64,000 bases of DNA from Maritimibacter sp. (GTDB lineage: Bacteria > Pseudomonadota > Alphaproteobacteria > Rhodobacterales > Rhodobacteraceae), in NCBI GenBank assembly GCA_002695005.1, contig NZNT01000030.1, positions 62,001-126,000 of the forward strand, in the 5' to 3' direction. Positions 8,991 to 17,123 of the stretch are shown here, in pieces. The translations under genes and the position numbers were made by a program. Every line of letters starts with the position of its first letter. Positions within the stretch are counted from its first letter, which is position 1. The notes under the pieces are model-generated. The model searched no databases, had not been told where the DNA came from, and saw nothing but the letters and a program-made list of their open reading frames with translations.

Positions 8991-9347
8991 ATGAGCAGCA
9001 ACCAACTGAAACCCCCAGCGAACGCACAGCGCATTTCGCGCAGAGCCGACCTTTCGCCCAACCGTCAGGGCGTATGGATCCAAATCGAAAACGAAGGCAG
9101 TGAACCGACGAAAGCGCTTCTCTCTAAGAGCAAGCGGCAAGTTGTGGACACCCTCTTGCGGGGTCCGGTTTACGCCGCATCGCCGGTTCGCATCTCCGAT
9201 ATCGTGCACATCCTCAAACGTGATGTTGGGCTCGACATTGAAACTAAAATGTATCCGGGCGATCCCGACAACGGATCTATGTCCTATGGGGTGTACTTCC
9301 TCAGAAGCAAAGTGACGCTCCTCGACAAGCGCGAGGTGGCGGCATGA
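8991..9347 (+). CDS. Hypothetical protein with possible winged-helix region
   Basis: This 118-residue protein starts at an ATG with AAAGGA six bases upstream. Residues about 40-115 (KRQVVDTLLRGPVYAAS, RISDIVHILKRDVGLDI, YGVYFLRSKVTLLD) have the helix-helix-helix-hairpin rhythm of a winged helix and may bind DNA. Its stop overlaps the start of the next small gene by four bases (ATGA), so it is the first gene of a translationally coupled set leading into the primase-like and helicase-like genes. Confidence 0.65.
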   Translation: MSSNQLKPPANAQRISRRADLSPNRQGVWIQIENEGSEPTKALLSKSKRQVVDTLLRGPVYAASPVRISDIVHILKRDVGLDIETKMYPGDPDNGSMSYGVYFLRSKVTLLDKREVAA

Positions 9348-9472
9348 TGGCCCAACAGGACCACACCCGCCGCCGTCAGGCTCGTCGCATTCGGTGGAAA
9401 GCGGGAGTGACGAGTGACCATACCGCGCGTGTCATCGCTGGCATCGCCTTCGGCAAGGGAGGTGATCGGTAA
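9344..9472 (+). CDS. Small basic protein, 42 residues
   Basis: This small gene overlaps the upstream stop by four bases (ATGA at 9344) and its own TAA shares one base with the next start (TAATG at 9470-9474). The product is rich in Arg and Lys, with a basic run HTRRRQARRIRWK near the N-terminus. The coupling at both ends makes real translation likely. It could bind nucleic acid, or its translation may serve mainly to couple the flanking genes. It belongs to no family I know. Confidence 0.55.
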   Translation: MMAQQDHTRRRQARRIRWKAGVTSDHTARVIAGIAFGKGGDR

Positions 9473-10335
9473 TGGATGGGCGCACCCTCACTCACAACCT
9501 TGGTGGGGCTTGGCGTCATGGGCAGGGCAACGCGCCCTGTCCCATCTGCCAGCCTGAGCGCCGCCGGGATCAAACCGCCCTGTCGATCAGCGAAACCAAT
9601 GGCAAGCTCCTGCTCCATTGCTTCAAATCCGGCTGTTCTTTCGTGGAAATCGCGAACGCGGCCCATCTGCCCCTTGAACGGGCGCAGGTGGACTTCGATG
9701 CGGTCCGCGAGACGAAGCGGAAACAGGCTGAGTATCGCAAGGCTCATCTGTCGAAAGGACGTAGCCTTTGGGATAGGTCTCTGCCGATCAACGGTACGCG
9801 AGGTGAAGCTTACCTACGCGGGCGGGGCATCTCCTGTGACATGCCGCCGTCGCTGCGCTGGATGCCCGATATCCACCACGCCCCGACGATGATCTGGGGG
9901 GCTGCAATCGTGGCGAACGTCGAACCTACGGGCGGCGTGCATCGCACCTTCTTTGACAAGAAAGGCAATCGGCTCGCCAAGTCAGCCAAGATGATGCTCG
10001 GTCCGTGCTCAGGGGGCGCTGTGAGGCTCTCTGAGGCGGCTTCCGGACCGTTGGTGGTGTGCGAGGGCATAGAGACCGGCCTGAGCCTGTTGTCGGGCCT
10101 GCTGGCTTTTCCTGCTGCCGTGTGGGCCGCGCTCAGCGCGCCCGGCATTGCCGCCCTCGAACTGCCTAGAGAACCCAGTGAACTGATTATCGCAACGGAC
10201 GGAGATGAGGCGGGCCGGGAAGCGGGCGACAAGCTCGGCCTTCGAGCGACTGCGCTGGGCTGGAAGGTGTCCCTCATGCCTGCGCCTGACGGCAAGGACT
10301 GGAACGATGTTCTGACGAAAGGGGAAGCGGCATGA
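9472..10335 (+). CDS. Zinc-ribbon / Toprim primase-like protein
   Basis: This 287-residue protein begins with a zinc ribbon (CPIC near residue 23, then HCFKSGC near 49), as in DnaG-type and phage primases. The DUF7146 region follows, and a Toprim domain ends the protein, with the acidic motif VVCEGIETGLSLL and the DxD-like IIATDGDEAGREAG. Such proteins are mobile-element primases or primase-related factors. No separate RNA-polymerase core is obvious, so primase activity itself is inferred. It overlaps the following ATPase gene by four bases, giving a coupled primase-like/helicase-like pair. Confidence 0.85.
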   Translation: MDGRTLTHNLGGAWRHGQGNAPCPICQPERRRDQTALSISETNGKLLLHCFKSGCSFVEIANAAHLPLERAQVDFDAVRETKRKQAEYRKAHLSKGRSLWDRSLPINGTRGEAYLRGRGISCDMPPSLRWMPDIHHAPTMIWGAAIVANVEPTGGVHRTFFDKKGNRLAKSAKMMLGPCSGGAVRLSEAASGPLVVCEGIETGLSLLSGLLAFPAAVWAALSAPGIAALELPREPSELIIATDGDEAGREAGDKLGLRATALGWKVSLMPAPDGKDWNDVLTKGEAA

Positions 10336-11405
10336 CCGACATGACCCCCCAAGTTGTTCCGTTCCAGTCTAAGCGCGGCGAAGCCCTGCGGGGCAAGATG
10401 ATCCCGCTGGCGAAAATCAAGCCGTGCCTCGATGCCAACTACCTAGTCCAAGGCTGGCTTGGGGCAGGTGGGCTCAGTGTCCTCTATGGCCCTTCGAACT
10501 CAGGCAAGACCTTCGTCGCCGTGGACCTCGCGGCCCACGTCGCCAGCGGCACGGCGTGGCGCGGTTACAAGATCAAGCCGGGTCCAGTGGTCTATGTCGC
10601 GGCAGAAGGTGGCGGCGGCATCCGCAATCGAGTGTCCGCGATCCGCAATGCGAGACCTGACCTTTTGGAGGGGGCGGAATTCTCTCTCCTGCCCACCAAC
10701 CTTGATCTGCACGAGCCGGGCGACGCCATGGCGCTCTGTGACGCTATGCCGACCGAAAGCGCCGCCCTGGTGGTTATCGACACGATGGCGCGATGCATGG
10801 GCTCAGGTGACGAGAACAGCGCCCGTGACGTGGCTCAATTCGTGATCAACCTCGATGCGATCCGCGAACGGACAGGGGCGCATGTGCTGGTGGTCCACCA
10901 TAGCGGCAAGAACGCGGAAGCCGGGGCGCGTGGGTCGTCCGCACTGCGGGCGGCTGTGGACACCGAGATTGCGATTTCTGAGGGGCAAATATCTTGCGTG
11001 AAGCAGCGCGACATGGAGACGCCCGACCGGCTGTTCTTCGGCCTCGAAACCGTCGAACTCGGAAAGGACAGCGATGGTGACCCGGTTACGAGTGCGGTTG
11101 TCCGCCCCGCCGATGCGCCGAAGCCAAAACGAAAGCCTTTGAGTGGTCAGGCTGAGGTCGCGATGCAGGCCCTACGAGAAGCCCTGCGCGAGCATGGAGC
11201 GACCATCTTGGGGCCCGACTACCCAGAGGGGTGCAAGAGCGTTCCCGTGGACCTGTGGCGCGAAGCATGTGACCGCCACGGCCTGACGACCGGGGGCAGC
11301 GAAAGCGCGCATCGGATGGCCTTCATGCGCGTGAAGAACAAGCTCCTCGAACTGAACGAAATCCGAATTTTCGAAGACCAAGTCTGGAGCGTCCAGCATG
11401 ACTGA
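10332..11405 (+). CDS. AAA-family ATPase, RepA-like replicative helicase
   Basis: This 357-residue protein has a RecA-type core of the RepA (RSF1010)/AAA_25 class: Walker A GPSNSGKT near residue 55, Walker B ALVVIDTMA near 139, and a VLVVHHSGK motif near 190 that matches the sensor/arginine region of hexameric RepA helicases. The last 80 residues look like a winged helix (VDLWREACDRHGL, AFMRVKNKLLELNEIRI). Paired with the overlapping Toprim protein, it probably unwinds the element origin. The iteron cluster begins five bases after its stop. Confidence 0.87.
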   Translation: MTDMTPQVVPFQSKRGEALRGKMIPLAKIKPCLDANYLVQGWLGAGGLSVLYGPSNSGKTFVAVDLAAHVASGTAWRGYKIKPGPVVYVAAEGGGGIRNRVSAIRNARPDLLEGAEFSLLPTNLDLHEPGDAMALCDAMPTESAALVVIDTMARCMGSGDENSARDVAQFVINLDAIRERTGAHVLVVHHSGKNAEAGARGSSALRAAVDTEIAISEGQISCVKQRDMETPDRLFFGLETVELGKDSDGDPVTSAVVRPADAPKPKRKPLSGQAEVAMQALREALREHGATILGPDYPEGCKSVPVDLWREACDRHGLTTGGSESAHRMAFMRVKNKLLELNEIRIFEDQVWSVQHD

Positions 11406-11556
11406 ACCGCGTAACATCCGTAACCGTGACGTAACCGTTCGCACATTTGACGGAGGCAACCCAAGCGTAACGAACGTAACACACCCCTTTAGGGGTGTTA
11501 CGGATGTTACGGTGCCTGAGGCGGTTCCTGAACATGGGGAGAGTGCCCATGGCTGA
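11398..11556 (+). CDS. Possible 52-residue ORF covering the iteron cluster
   Basis: An ATG overlapping the end of the ATPase gene opens a frame that ends inside the DUF5681 gene. Its low-complexity product (VTVRTF, VTNVTH, VTDVTV) simply reflects the GTAAC repeats beneath it. It may be translated as coupling between the two genes, but the repeats look selected as DNA rather than as protein. Confidence 0.25.
   Translation: MTEPRNIRNRDVTVRTFDGGNPSVTNVTHPFRGVTDVTVPEAVPEHGESAHG
11410..11511. repeat. GTAAC iteron cluster, candidate replication origin
   Basis: GTAAC occurs at 11411, 11420, 11431, 11467 and 11476, and its complement GTTAC at 11497 and 11506. Three units share the form GTAAC-N4-GTAAC with exact 9-base phasing: 11411-11424, 11467-11480 and the inverted 11497-11510. 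CGTAACATCCGTAAC at 11410-11424 is the exact reverse complement of 11497-11511. A hairpin, ACACCCC-TTTA-GGGGTGT, lies at 11481-11498. Iterons directly after a RepA-like helicase gene suggest an origin; an operator is the alternative. Confidence 0.6.
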
Positions 11557-11986
11557 CCGAAAAAACGGGTCGAAAACGGATCCTCGCAACCCTGATGGCA
11601 CTTTCGCTCAAGGTAATCCCGGTCGCCCCGCTGGCTCGCGGAATGCCGTCACCCGCGCCGTAGAGGAACTCCTTCAAGGCGAAGCCGAGGGACTGACACG
11701 AAAAGCGGTCGATATGGCGCTTGAGGGGGACACAACGGCGTTGCGTCTGTGCCTGGAGCGCATAGCCCCTTCGCGGAAAGACGCCCCCGTCCAATTCGAC
11801 CTTCCCGACCTCGATACAGCTGAAGACGCCATGAGCGCGGCCAAGGCTGTGCTTCGTGCCGTGTCAATCGGGGAGATCACCCCCGTCGAAGGGGCCACCG
11901 TCATGGGGCTCGTGGAGAGCTTCCGCCGCGCCCTCGAAACCAACGACCTGGAACAGCGGATCACCGCACTGGAGGCGGCGAAATGA
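11549..11986 (+). CDS. DUF5681 domain protein (phage/mobile-element associated)
   Basis: This 145-residue protein starts with the DUF5681 signature, basic and glycine-rich (NPDGTFAQGNPGRPAGSRN), followed by helices. The domain is common in prophages and integrative elements of alphaproteobacteria, often near terminase genes, but its function is not established. The ATG at 11549 has GGGGAGAG six bases upstream. The C-terminal helix (LEQRITALEAAK) could form a coiled coil. It overlaps the next gene by four bases (ATGA). Confidence 0.8.
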   Translation: MADRKNGSKTDPRNPDGTFAQGNPGRPAGSRNAVTRAVEELLQGEAEGLTRKAVDMALEGDTTALRLCLERIAPSRKDAPVQFDLPDLDTAEDAMSAAKAVLRAVSIGEITPVEGATVMGLVESFRRALETNDLEQRITALEAAK

Positions 11987-12270
11987 GCAGAGAGCACCAA
12001 CGGCGTATTGCCAGACTTGAGGCTGCAAGCGTTGCAGTGGCCACGACCGCGATTGGGGTCGTGCCGACCGACTGGACGGAAGAGAGGGCGAACTGCGCTA
12101 TTGCGGAATTGGCAAAGAGTGCAGGTCATGCCGGGCCGATGGAAGTGATGGCGCTGAGAACCTCAGGAAGCGAACCTAGCTTTGTTGGGGTTTGTGATCT
12201 GCAAGAACTGCTAGGCTCTATCGCCTCGGCTGGCAGGCGTATCACCGATGATGAGGGCAAACCGCAATGA
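11983..12270 (+). CDS. Hypothetical protein, 95 residues
   Basis: The product begins with a short basic, coiled-coil-like helix (REHQRRIARLEAA) of the kind often found in small phage proteins, followed by a compact alpha/beta region. No family is recognised. It is translationally coupled on both sides: ATGA overlap with the DUF5681 gene upstream and ATGA overlap with the next gene. Confidence 0.6.
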   Translation: MSREHQRRIARLEAASVAVATTAIGVVPTDWTEERANCAIAELAKSAGHAGPMEVMALRTSGSEPSFVGVCDLQELLGSIASAGRRITDDEGKPQ

Positions 12271-12521
12271 CCCTCAAGACCCGAGTTCAGCAACTAGAAA
12301 TCCGTTCTTCTCAGGGCGACGGGGAAAACGAAATCACAATCTTCGTAACGAACGCGCCTAGGCCGGGAGGCAAAGGCAACATCGCATGGTTTGAGGGCTT
12401 CCCGAACGAAACGCTTTGCGGGCGTGAGGGCGAGACCCTCAAAGACTTTGGGGAACGGTGTGAGGCCCATATTGCCGTCCTCAAAGCAAACCAGAAATCA
12501 ATCGAGCAAAAGGAAACGTGA
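12267..12521 (+). CDS. Hypothetical protein, 84 residues
   Basis: Like its upstream neighbour, this protein begins with a short helical heptad-like segment (TLKTRVQQLEIRSS), followed by a beta segment (NEITIFVTNAP) and a charged C-terminal helix (LKDFGERCEAHIAVLKANQ). The two small proteins may be distant duplicates. It overlaps the preceding gene by four bases, and the stop is four bases before the next start. Confidence 0.6.
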   Translation: MTLKTRVQQLEIRSSQGDGENEITIFVTNAPRPGGKGNIAWFEGFPNETLCGREGETLKDFGERCEAHIAVLKANQKSIEQKET

Positions 12522-12524
12522 GAC

Positions 12525-13658
12525 ATGGAAAACCCATACGAAAACGCGAACGACGAGCGGCAGAGGGGCTCTCCGGGGGCCAATCCGATGACGAACTACC
12601 TCTCGCCCGAGTGGAACCGCTCCATGATGATTTACGGCCTCGGAGATGTGCTGAAAGGCGGGTCGGGGCAGAGCTTTTTCCAAAACATGGCCATGGCCCA
12701 CCGATTGCAAACTCAGGAAGCTGAACGGGCGCGCAAGGAGGCCGAGGAGCGGCAAGGGGTTGAGATGGCGCAGGACGCCTTCACCAGCCTCACAAGCCGG
12801 CCCCGGCCAAACAGCCCTCAGGGGATTGCTGACGACGCCATGCGAGCAATAGGGCGTGCCCCGATGCCGCGAGTCTCCCCGGATCGTGCCGCTGCTATCA
12901 TGACCAGTCCCTATGTGCCTGACGCCATCAAGCAGTTGGTCATGGGGCAGTTCCAAGGGCCGGAACAGGACTGGCAAGTCCTCGACGGGCAATACTATGA
13001 TGCCAACAATCCCAGCTCAGGAGCACAGCCGCTTCCGGGCTACACCGACCCGAATACAGCCCAACCGGAATACGGCTTCAATGACGGCTACTTCTACGAC
13101 AAGAACAACCCGCAGGCAGGCGCAAAACCGATGCCGGGGCTTCCGCAGGGAGGCGGGAATGACATGACGGAATCCGAGCGTCGGATTTTCATGTTCAACA
13201 ACATTCAGAAGCAAACGGGCCCCGCGATCAACACCATCGAAGACAGGGGCTTCAACCCTGCTAACATTCAAGACAAGCTTGCAGATGGCGTGCTCGCAGG
13301 TAATTTCTTCAAGAGCACCGAAGGCCAGATGTACAACGCAGCGGCTGGTGCGTGGGCGGAAAGCGCCTTGCGGCTTGCGACTGGAGCAGCGGCGACACCT
13401 GAGGAATACACTCGCATCCGAAACATGTACTTCGCGGCACCAGGCGACAGCCCGGAAACCATAGCTGTGAAACGTGCTATGCGAGGGTCCTATCAGCAGG
13501 TTCTGCAAGCCACCCTCGCGGGTGACATCCGGCAGGATATCCCCAACCCGCTCGTGTTCGCGGTGAACCAGTTCTATCAACAGCCATCCCAAACCCCAGG
13601 CACTTCCAGTGAATGGCAGGATATCGGCGATGGTGTTCGGATGCGGAGGGTTGAATAG
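12525..13658 (+). CDS. Phage-type protein, candidate DNA-ejection/internal virion protein
   Basis: This 377-residue protein is Gln/Asn/Gly/Pro-rich and resembles internal proteins of podophages rather than enzymes. It has an internal repeat: YYDANNPSSGAQPLPG near residue 157 and YFYDKNNPQAGAKPMPG near 189, about 33 residues apart. A C-terminal helical region (EEYTRIRNMYFAAPGDSP, ETIAVKRAMRGSYQQV) resembles segments seen in phage ejection proteins. It overlaps the start of the larger downstream gene by one base. The structural assignment rests on general pattern only. Confidence 0.55.
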   Translation: MENPYENANDERQRGSPGANPMTNYLSPEWNRSMMIYGLGDVLKGGSGQSFFQNMAMAHRLQTQEAERARKEAEERQGVEMAQDAFTSLTSRPRPNSPQGIADDAMRAIGRAPMPRVSPDRAAAIMTSPYVPDAIKQLVMGQFQGPEQDWQVLDGQYYDANNPSSGAQPLPGYTDPNTAQPEYGFNDGYFYDKNNPQAGAKPMPGLPQGGGNDMTESERRIFMFNNIQKQTGPAINTIEDRGFNPANIQDKLADGVLAGNFFKSTEGQMYNAAAGAWAESALRLATGAAATPEEYTRIRNMYFAAPGDSPETIAVKRAMRGSYQQVLQATLAGDIRQDIPNPLVFAVNQFYQQPSQTPGTSSEWQDIGDGVRMRRVE

Positions 13659-15871
13659 TGGCTATCTTCGAATTCAAAACACCCGATGGCGCGCGCTTTC
13701 AGGTAGAGGCGCCCGATCAACGAACGGCTGCTGATGCATTTCGCAGAATGCAGGCGGGTGAAGTGGCCTCAGTCCCCCAACAGGCCGAAGCACCCGAAGA
13801 GTTCTTTCTGAACCCGGACACCGGCCAGATGACTAGCCGGGAGCTGTTGACCAGCAGCATGGAACCGAGCATTGCCGAGAGCGCCGGGATCGGCGCAGTT
13901 CGGGGGGCTACCCTGGGCGGCGATGACGAACTCGCGGCCGGAGTGCGCGCCATCCTACCTGGCGGCGAGGGCATGTCTGAGGAATACCGCTTCGAACTTG
14001 AGCGTCAGAGAGCGCGCAAAGAGGCGGCTATGCGCGATCATCCCTGGGCAACTGTGACGGGCACGATTGGCGGCGCTGTCGGTGGTGCTGTGGCGACGAG
14101 AGGTGCATTGCAGCGCGTAGGGCTCGGGATCAATGCTGCGCCCACAATTGCCGGGCGAATGGGCCAAATGGCCGCAGCGGGCGCTACCGGGGCGGGAACA
14201 GAAGGTTTCCTTTCCGGCGAAGGCGGATGGCAGGATCGGCGCGACGATGCCGCTATTGGCGCTGGCGTTGGGTTGGTGGCCGCCCCCCTCGCAGGCTACG
14301 GTCTTGCGAAACTCGCCAATGCTGGAGAACGGATCGGCGGAAACGTATTGCGTCGCTTCTTCTCAAGCAAAGCAATGGTTGATGAAACCTCGGGAGAAAT
14401 CTCGGATTATGGACGCAAGGTTCTTCGGACACTTGGGTATGACCTGGACGAAGTGACCGCTCGCATGCAAAGAGAGCTGACCAGTGCTGCTGAAGATGCG
14501 ACATCGGGGCGTATTCCACAAAACGCGGTCGAGAATGTAGCGGCTTTCAAGCGGTTCGACGTGCCTATGACACGCGGCCAAGCGAGGGGCGATATCCCTC
14601 AGATTGCCATGGAGCAGAATTTCCGCGCGGGGACGCGCGGGCAAGGTGCATATAATGCAGTCGCCGAGTTCGATGCACGGCAAGCCGCTGCTCTGAATGC
14701 AGCCCGTGAAGGCATCGTTCCAGGCAGTGGTGGCCCTGTAACCGATGCTGCAGACGATGTGATCGCAGGGGTGCGTAGGCAGGCTGATTCGGCACGCCAA
14801 GCTGGCTCGCGGGCCTATGATGCCCTTGAAGCAAGCGGCGCAGCGGTTCGACCAGAAGCTTCGACAGCGGTCCAACGGTCGATCCGTATGGCGGCAGAAG
14901 CGGCAGGTGCGCCAATTGACGGGGGAACGCCCAATGCACAAGCAGCGCTCAACTTCATCGACAATGCGTTCAACGCGAACAACGGCGGCGCGGTCCCGTT
15001 CATGACTTTGGAGAGGGCCCGGCAACGACTACTGGGCTTTTCCCGTGCAGCCGCGCAGGGCAGCAACGGGGCGGACAGATTCGCGATGGAGGCCGTCGTA
15101 GACCAGTTCGACAACTGGATGGACGACACCATCTCGTCGGCGCTGATATCCGGGGATGAAGCCGTGTTGAGTCAGGCGAAGGAGGCGCGCTCGCTTTGGG
15201 AGCAATACCGCCGCACCTTCTTTGGCCGTCAGGGCGCTGACAACATCATCCGAAAGATTGTCACTGATGATTTGACCCCCGATCAGGTCGCGAGTTGGCT
15301 ATTCGGATCCTCGTCGCATATCGGGGGCGGGCAAACGGCGAACGTCGCCAAGCGTGTCAAAGACATACTTGGCCCGGATTCTCCGGAGTGGTCGAATGTG
15401 CGTCGCGCGGCGTGGGATCGGGTGACGACTGCCCCCAGTGGTGAGATGTATGGCCCAGACAAGATTGTCGCAAACATCGACCGATTGCTTCGTGAAAAGG
15501 GCCGCACCCTTTCGTTGGAACTCTTTTCGTCCGATGAGTTGATGCAAATCCGCGAGTTCCGAAACATGATGGACCGGCTTCGTGTGCCGTCGAAGGCGGC
15601 GAACCCGAGCGGCACATCCTATGACGTTCAGCGCAGCGTCCAGCAGGCCATATCGCGCATGTCTGGCATCTTCGGCGGTATTCCCGGGGCTGCCGCAGGG
15701 AAGGCTCTGGATGCAGGGGGTAGTTTCTCGAATGCGGTTCGAGCACGTGCGGCGGTCAAGGGACTAGACCTTCCCGCCCCGGCTTCTCCTCTTGTTGCGG
15801 CGTCGAGCGTATCGTCAGTTTCAAGCCTGACGCCTGAAGCCATAGAGGCAATTGAAGCGCGCCAGAGGTGA
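13658..15871 (+). CDS. Large phage-type protein, candidate DNA-ejection protein
   Basis: This 737-residue protein starts at a GTG sharing one base with the previous stop. Its N-terminus, FEFKTPDGARFQVEAPD then AADAFRRMQ, is a short domain often seen at the start of large ejection or internal virion proteins of podophages and of phage tape-measure-like proteins. A glycine/alanine-rich hydrophobic region follows (about 75-215), including GTIGGAVGGAVATRGAL and AAIGAGVGLVAAPLAG, which could insert into membranes. The rest is long and helical, Arg/Asp/Ala-rich. No peptidase or transglycosylase catalytic motif is evident. It is the largest gene of the element, encoded without visible head or tail genes. 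Confidence 0.6.
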   Translation: MAIFEFKTPDGARFQVEAPDQRTAADAFRRMQAGEVASVPQQAEAPEEFFLNPDTGQMTSRELLTSSMEPSIAESAGIGAVRGATLGGDDELAAGVRAILPGGEGMSEEYRFELERQRARKEAAMRDHPWATVTGTIGGAVGGAVATRGALQRVGLGINAAPTIAGRMGQMAAAGATGAGTEGFLSGEGGWQDRRDDAAIGAGVGLVAAPLAGYGLAKLANAGERIGGNVLRRFFSSKAMVDETSGEISDYGRKVLRTLGYDLDEVTARMQRELTSAAEDATSGRIPQNAVENVAAFKRFDVPMTRGQARGDIPQIAMEQNFRAGTRGQGAYNAVAEFDARQAAALNAAREGIVPGSGGPVTDAADDVIAGVRRQADSARQAGSRAYDALEASGAAVRPEASTAVQRSIRMAAEAAGAPIDGGTPNAQAALNFIDNAFNANNGGAVPFMTLERARQRLLGFSRAAAQGSNGADRFAMEAVVDQFDNWMDDTISSALISGDEAVLSQAKEARSLWEQYRRTFFGRQGADNIIRKIVTDDLTPDQVASWLFGSSSHIGGGQTANVAKRVKDILGPDSPEWSNVRRAAWDRVTTAPSGEMYGPDKIVANIDRLLREKGRTLSLELFSSDELMQIREFRNMMDRLRVPSKAANPSGTSYDVQRSVQQAISRMSGIFGGIPGAAAGKALDAGGSFSNAVRARAAVKGLDLPAPASPLVAASSVSSVSSLTPEAIEAIEARQR

Positions 15872-15873
15872 GG

Positions 15874-16062
15874 TCACCAAGGGGCTAGGCCAAGCGAGGC
15901 GAACACATATCCTGTCCAAAACAGGCCAGATATGAAGCCGAGGCCTAGTCCCCCAGATTTGTAGCCCATCTGCCAAAGTTTAAGGGCCAGCCTGGCCCCA
16001 AGCAGGATCGTTGCGGCGACGAGAATTCCGCCGGTTATCTGAGAGGAAAGGTCCGGGTCCAT
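15874..16062 (-). CDS. Small membrane protein, 62 residues
   Basis: Two hydrophobic segments (ITGGILVAATILLGARLAL and LGFISGLFWTGYVFASLGL) separated by a short charged loop predict two membrane helices. The ATG at 16062 gives MDPDLSSQ at the N-terminus; the frame extends to a GTG at 16155. It is opposite in orientation to its neighbours and ends three bases after the large phage-type gene. Its size and topology would suit a holin-like role, but nothing proves this. Confidence 0.5.
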   Translation of the reverse strand: MDPDLSSQITGGILVAATILLGARLALKLWQMGYKSGGLGLGFISGLFWTGYVFASLGLAPW

Positions 16063-16205
16063 TTTCTCGATTCTTCTGACGGCAGCAATATTGGTCAATT
16101 GATTTTTGGTTCGGGCTAGCCCCGGAGGCACCGCAAAGGTATTTGTTGTCGGCACATCATTGAATGGGACCGGTTGTTTTCCAGATGCCAGTACGGAAGA
16201 AGTTG

Positions 16206-16748
16206 ATGTTTCGATTTGTTGCGCTCGTCTCGATTGCCCTCATGACCGCCGCATGCAAGCCTGTAAGAGAGACGATCAACGAGATTACCAACCATGGAAA
16301 GCTGGCTGGTGTTGCGAACTGCATTGAACTGTCGCCCCAAGGTCTTTTGTCAGAGGAAGCTGTGCGCGGGTCCTGCATTGCCAAGTTCCAGACCGAATTG
16401 CCGCCTTGGGTTGCGCAGAGCTTCGATGGTCGCGGGGGCCCAAGTTCCTTGGGCAAAGATAAAGTTTTCTCTGGAGTAATCACAGATTCGCCGGATGAGT
16501 ATGTGATCACGAAGTTCAGAGTCTCAGTGGTCACTTACGCCTCAGAAGGCGACGAGCCTGATCACGCAAGCGCCGTTGTGGAGGGCTGGTTTGAACCGGG
16601 TTCACAGTACGTCGAGTTCACCTCACTGCCGCTCGATGACCTTCCGAAAAGTTGGGGTGAAATCGACGGAATGGCTGGTTGTGATGGTGAGGAAAAGAGA
16701 GACTGCTGGACTTGGACGATTGTCGGCACATGGGGTCTGGCTCTCTGA
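16206..16748 (+). CDS. Putative lipoprotein
   Basis: The protein has a lipoprotein signal: basic start, hydrophobic core FVALVSIALMTA and lipobox ACK with the lipidated Cys near residue 17. The mature part (about 160 residues) contains several Cys pairs (NCIEL, SCIAKF, GCDGEEKRDCW) that could form disulfides in the periplasm. The ATG at 16206 has GGAAGA five bases upstream; in-frame ATGs at 16164 and 16185 would only lengthen the N-terminus. A surface lipoprotein in a mobile element could act in exclusion or host adaptation (inference). Confidence 0.6.
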   Translation: MFRFVALVSIALMTAACKPVRETINEITNHGKLAGVANCIELSPQGLLSEEAVRGSCIAKFQTELPPWVAQSFDGRGGPSSLGKDKVFSGVITDSPDEYVITKFRVSVVTYASEGDEPDHASAVVEGWFEPGSQYVEFTSLPLDDLPKSWGEIDGMAGCDGEEKRDCWTWTIVGTWGLAL

Positions 16749-16843
16749 AGTCGTCCTGTTCCTCCCGAAGTACATAGCTGAAGCGCCGTGACAGCAATCC
16801 TTACGCACATTTCCCAGTGTCCCACTCTCAGGATGCAACGGTC

Positions 16844-17110
16844 CTAAACTGGTTTGGCTGGATGTAAGGGCCTAAGCGCAACACCAGGACCGTTTGCAGT
16901 GTCGCCATTGTCCAGGAACTGAATCCCTTGCGCCGTCAAGGCGGCTTCCAGATTGTTCAGGGTTTCAAAGCGCACCGCAAGGTTTCCGCTACCGTTTTCA
17001 AGACGCTTGATTGTGGGCACCGATACGCCTGCGGCTTCGGCCACCTTGGCTTGGGTCCAGCCCAGCGCGGCCCTCGCCTGTCTTAGTTGCTCAACTGTTC
17101 TTAGCCCCAT
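16844..17110 (-). CDS. XRE-family helix-turn-helix regulator
   Basis: This 88-residue protein has a complete XRE domain (LRQARAALGWTQAKVAEAAG, then VSVPTIKRLENGSGN) and a C-terminal tail IQFLDNGDTANGPGVALR, which is typical of an alphaproteobacterial regulator group related to HipB-like antitoxins. No toxin partner is adjacent. It is divergent from the gene at 17202; the 91-base gap contains two matching palindromes likely to be its operators, so it probably represses both itself and the divergent block. Confidence 0.85.
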   Translation of the reverse strand: MGLRTVEQLRQARAALGWTQAKVAEAAGVSVPTIKRLENGSGNLAVRFETLNNLEAALTAQGIQFLDNGDTANGPGVALRPLHPAKPV

Positions 17111-17123
17111 GGGATTCTTTTTT

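Noticed and set aside
15874-16155. Longer 93-residue form of the small membrane protein
   Set aside because: It needs a GTG start and a polar N-terminus without ribosome site; the ATG at 16062 is simpler, though not proven.
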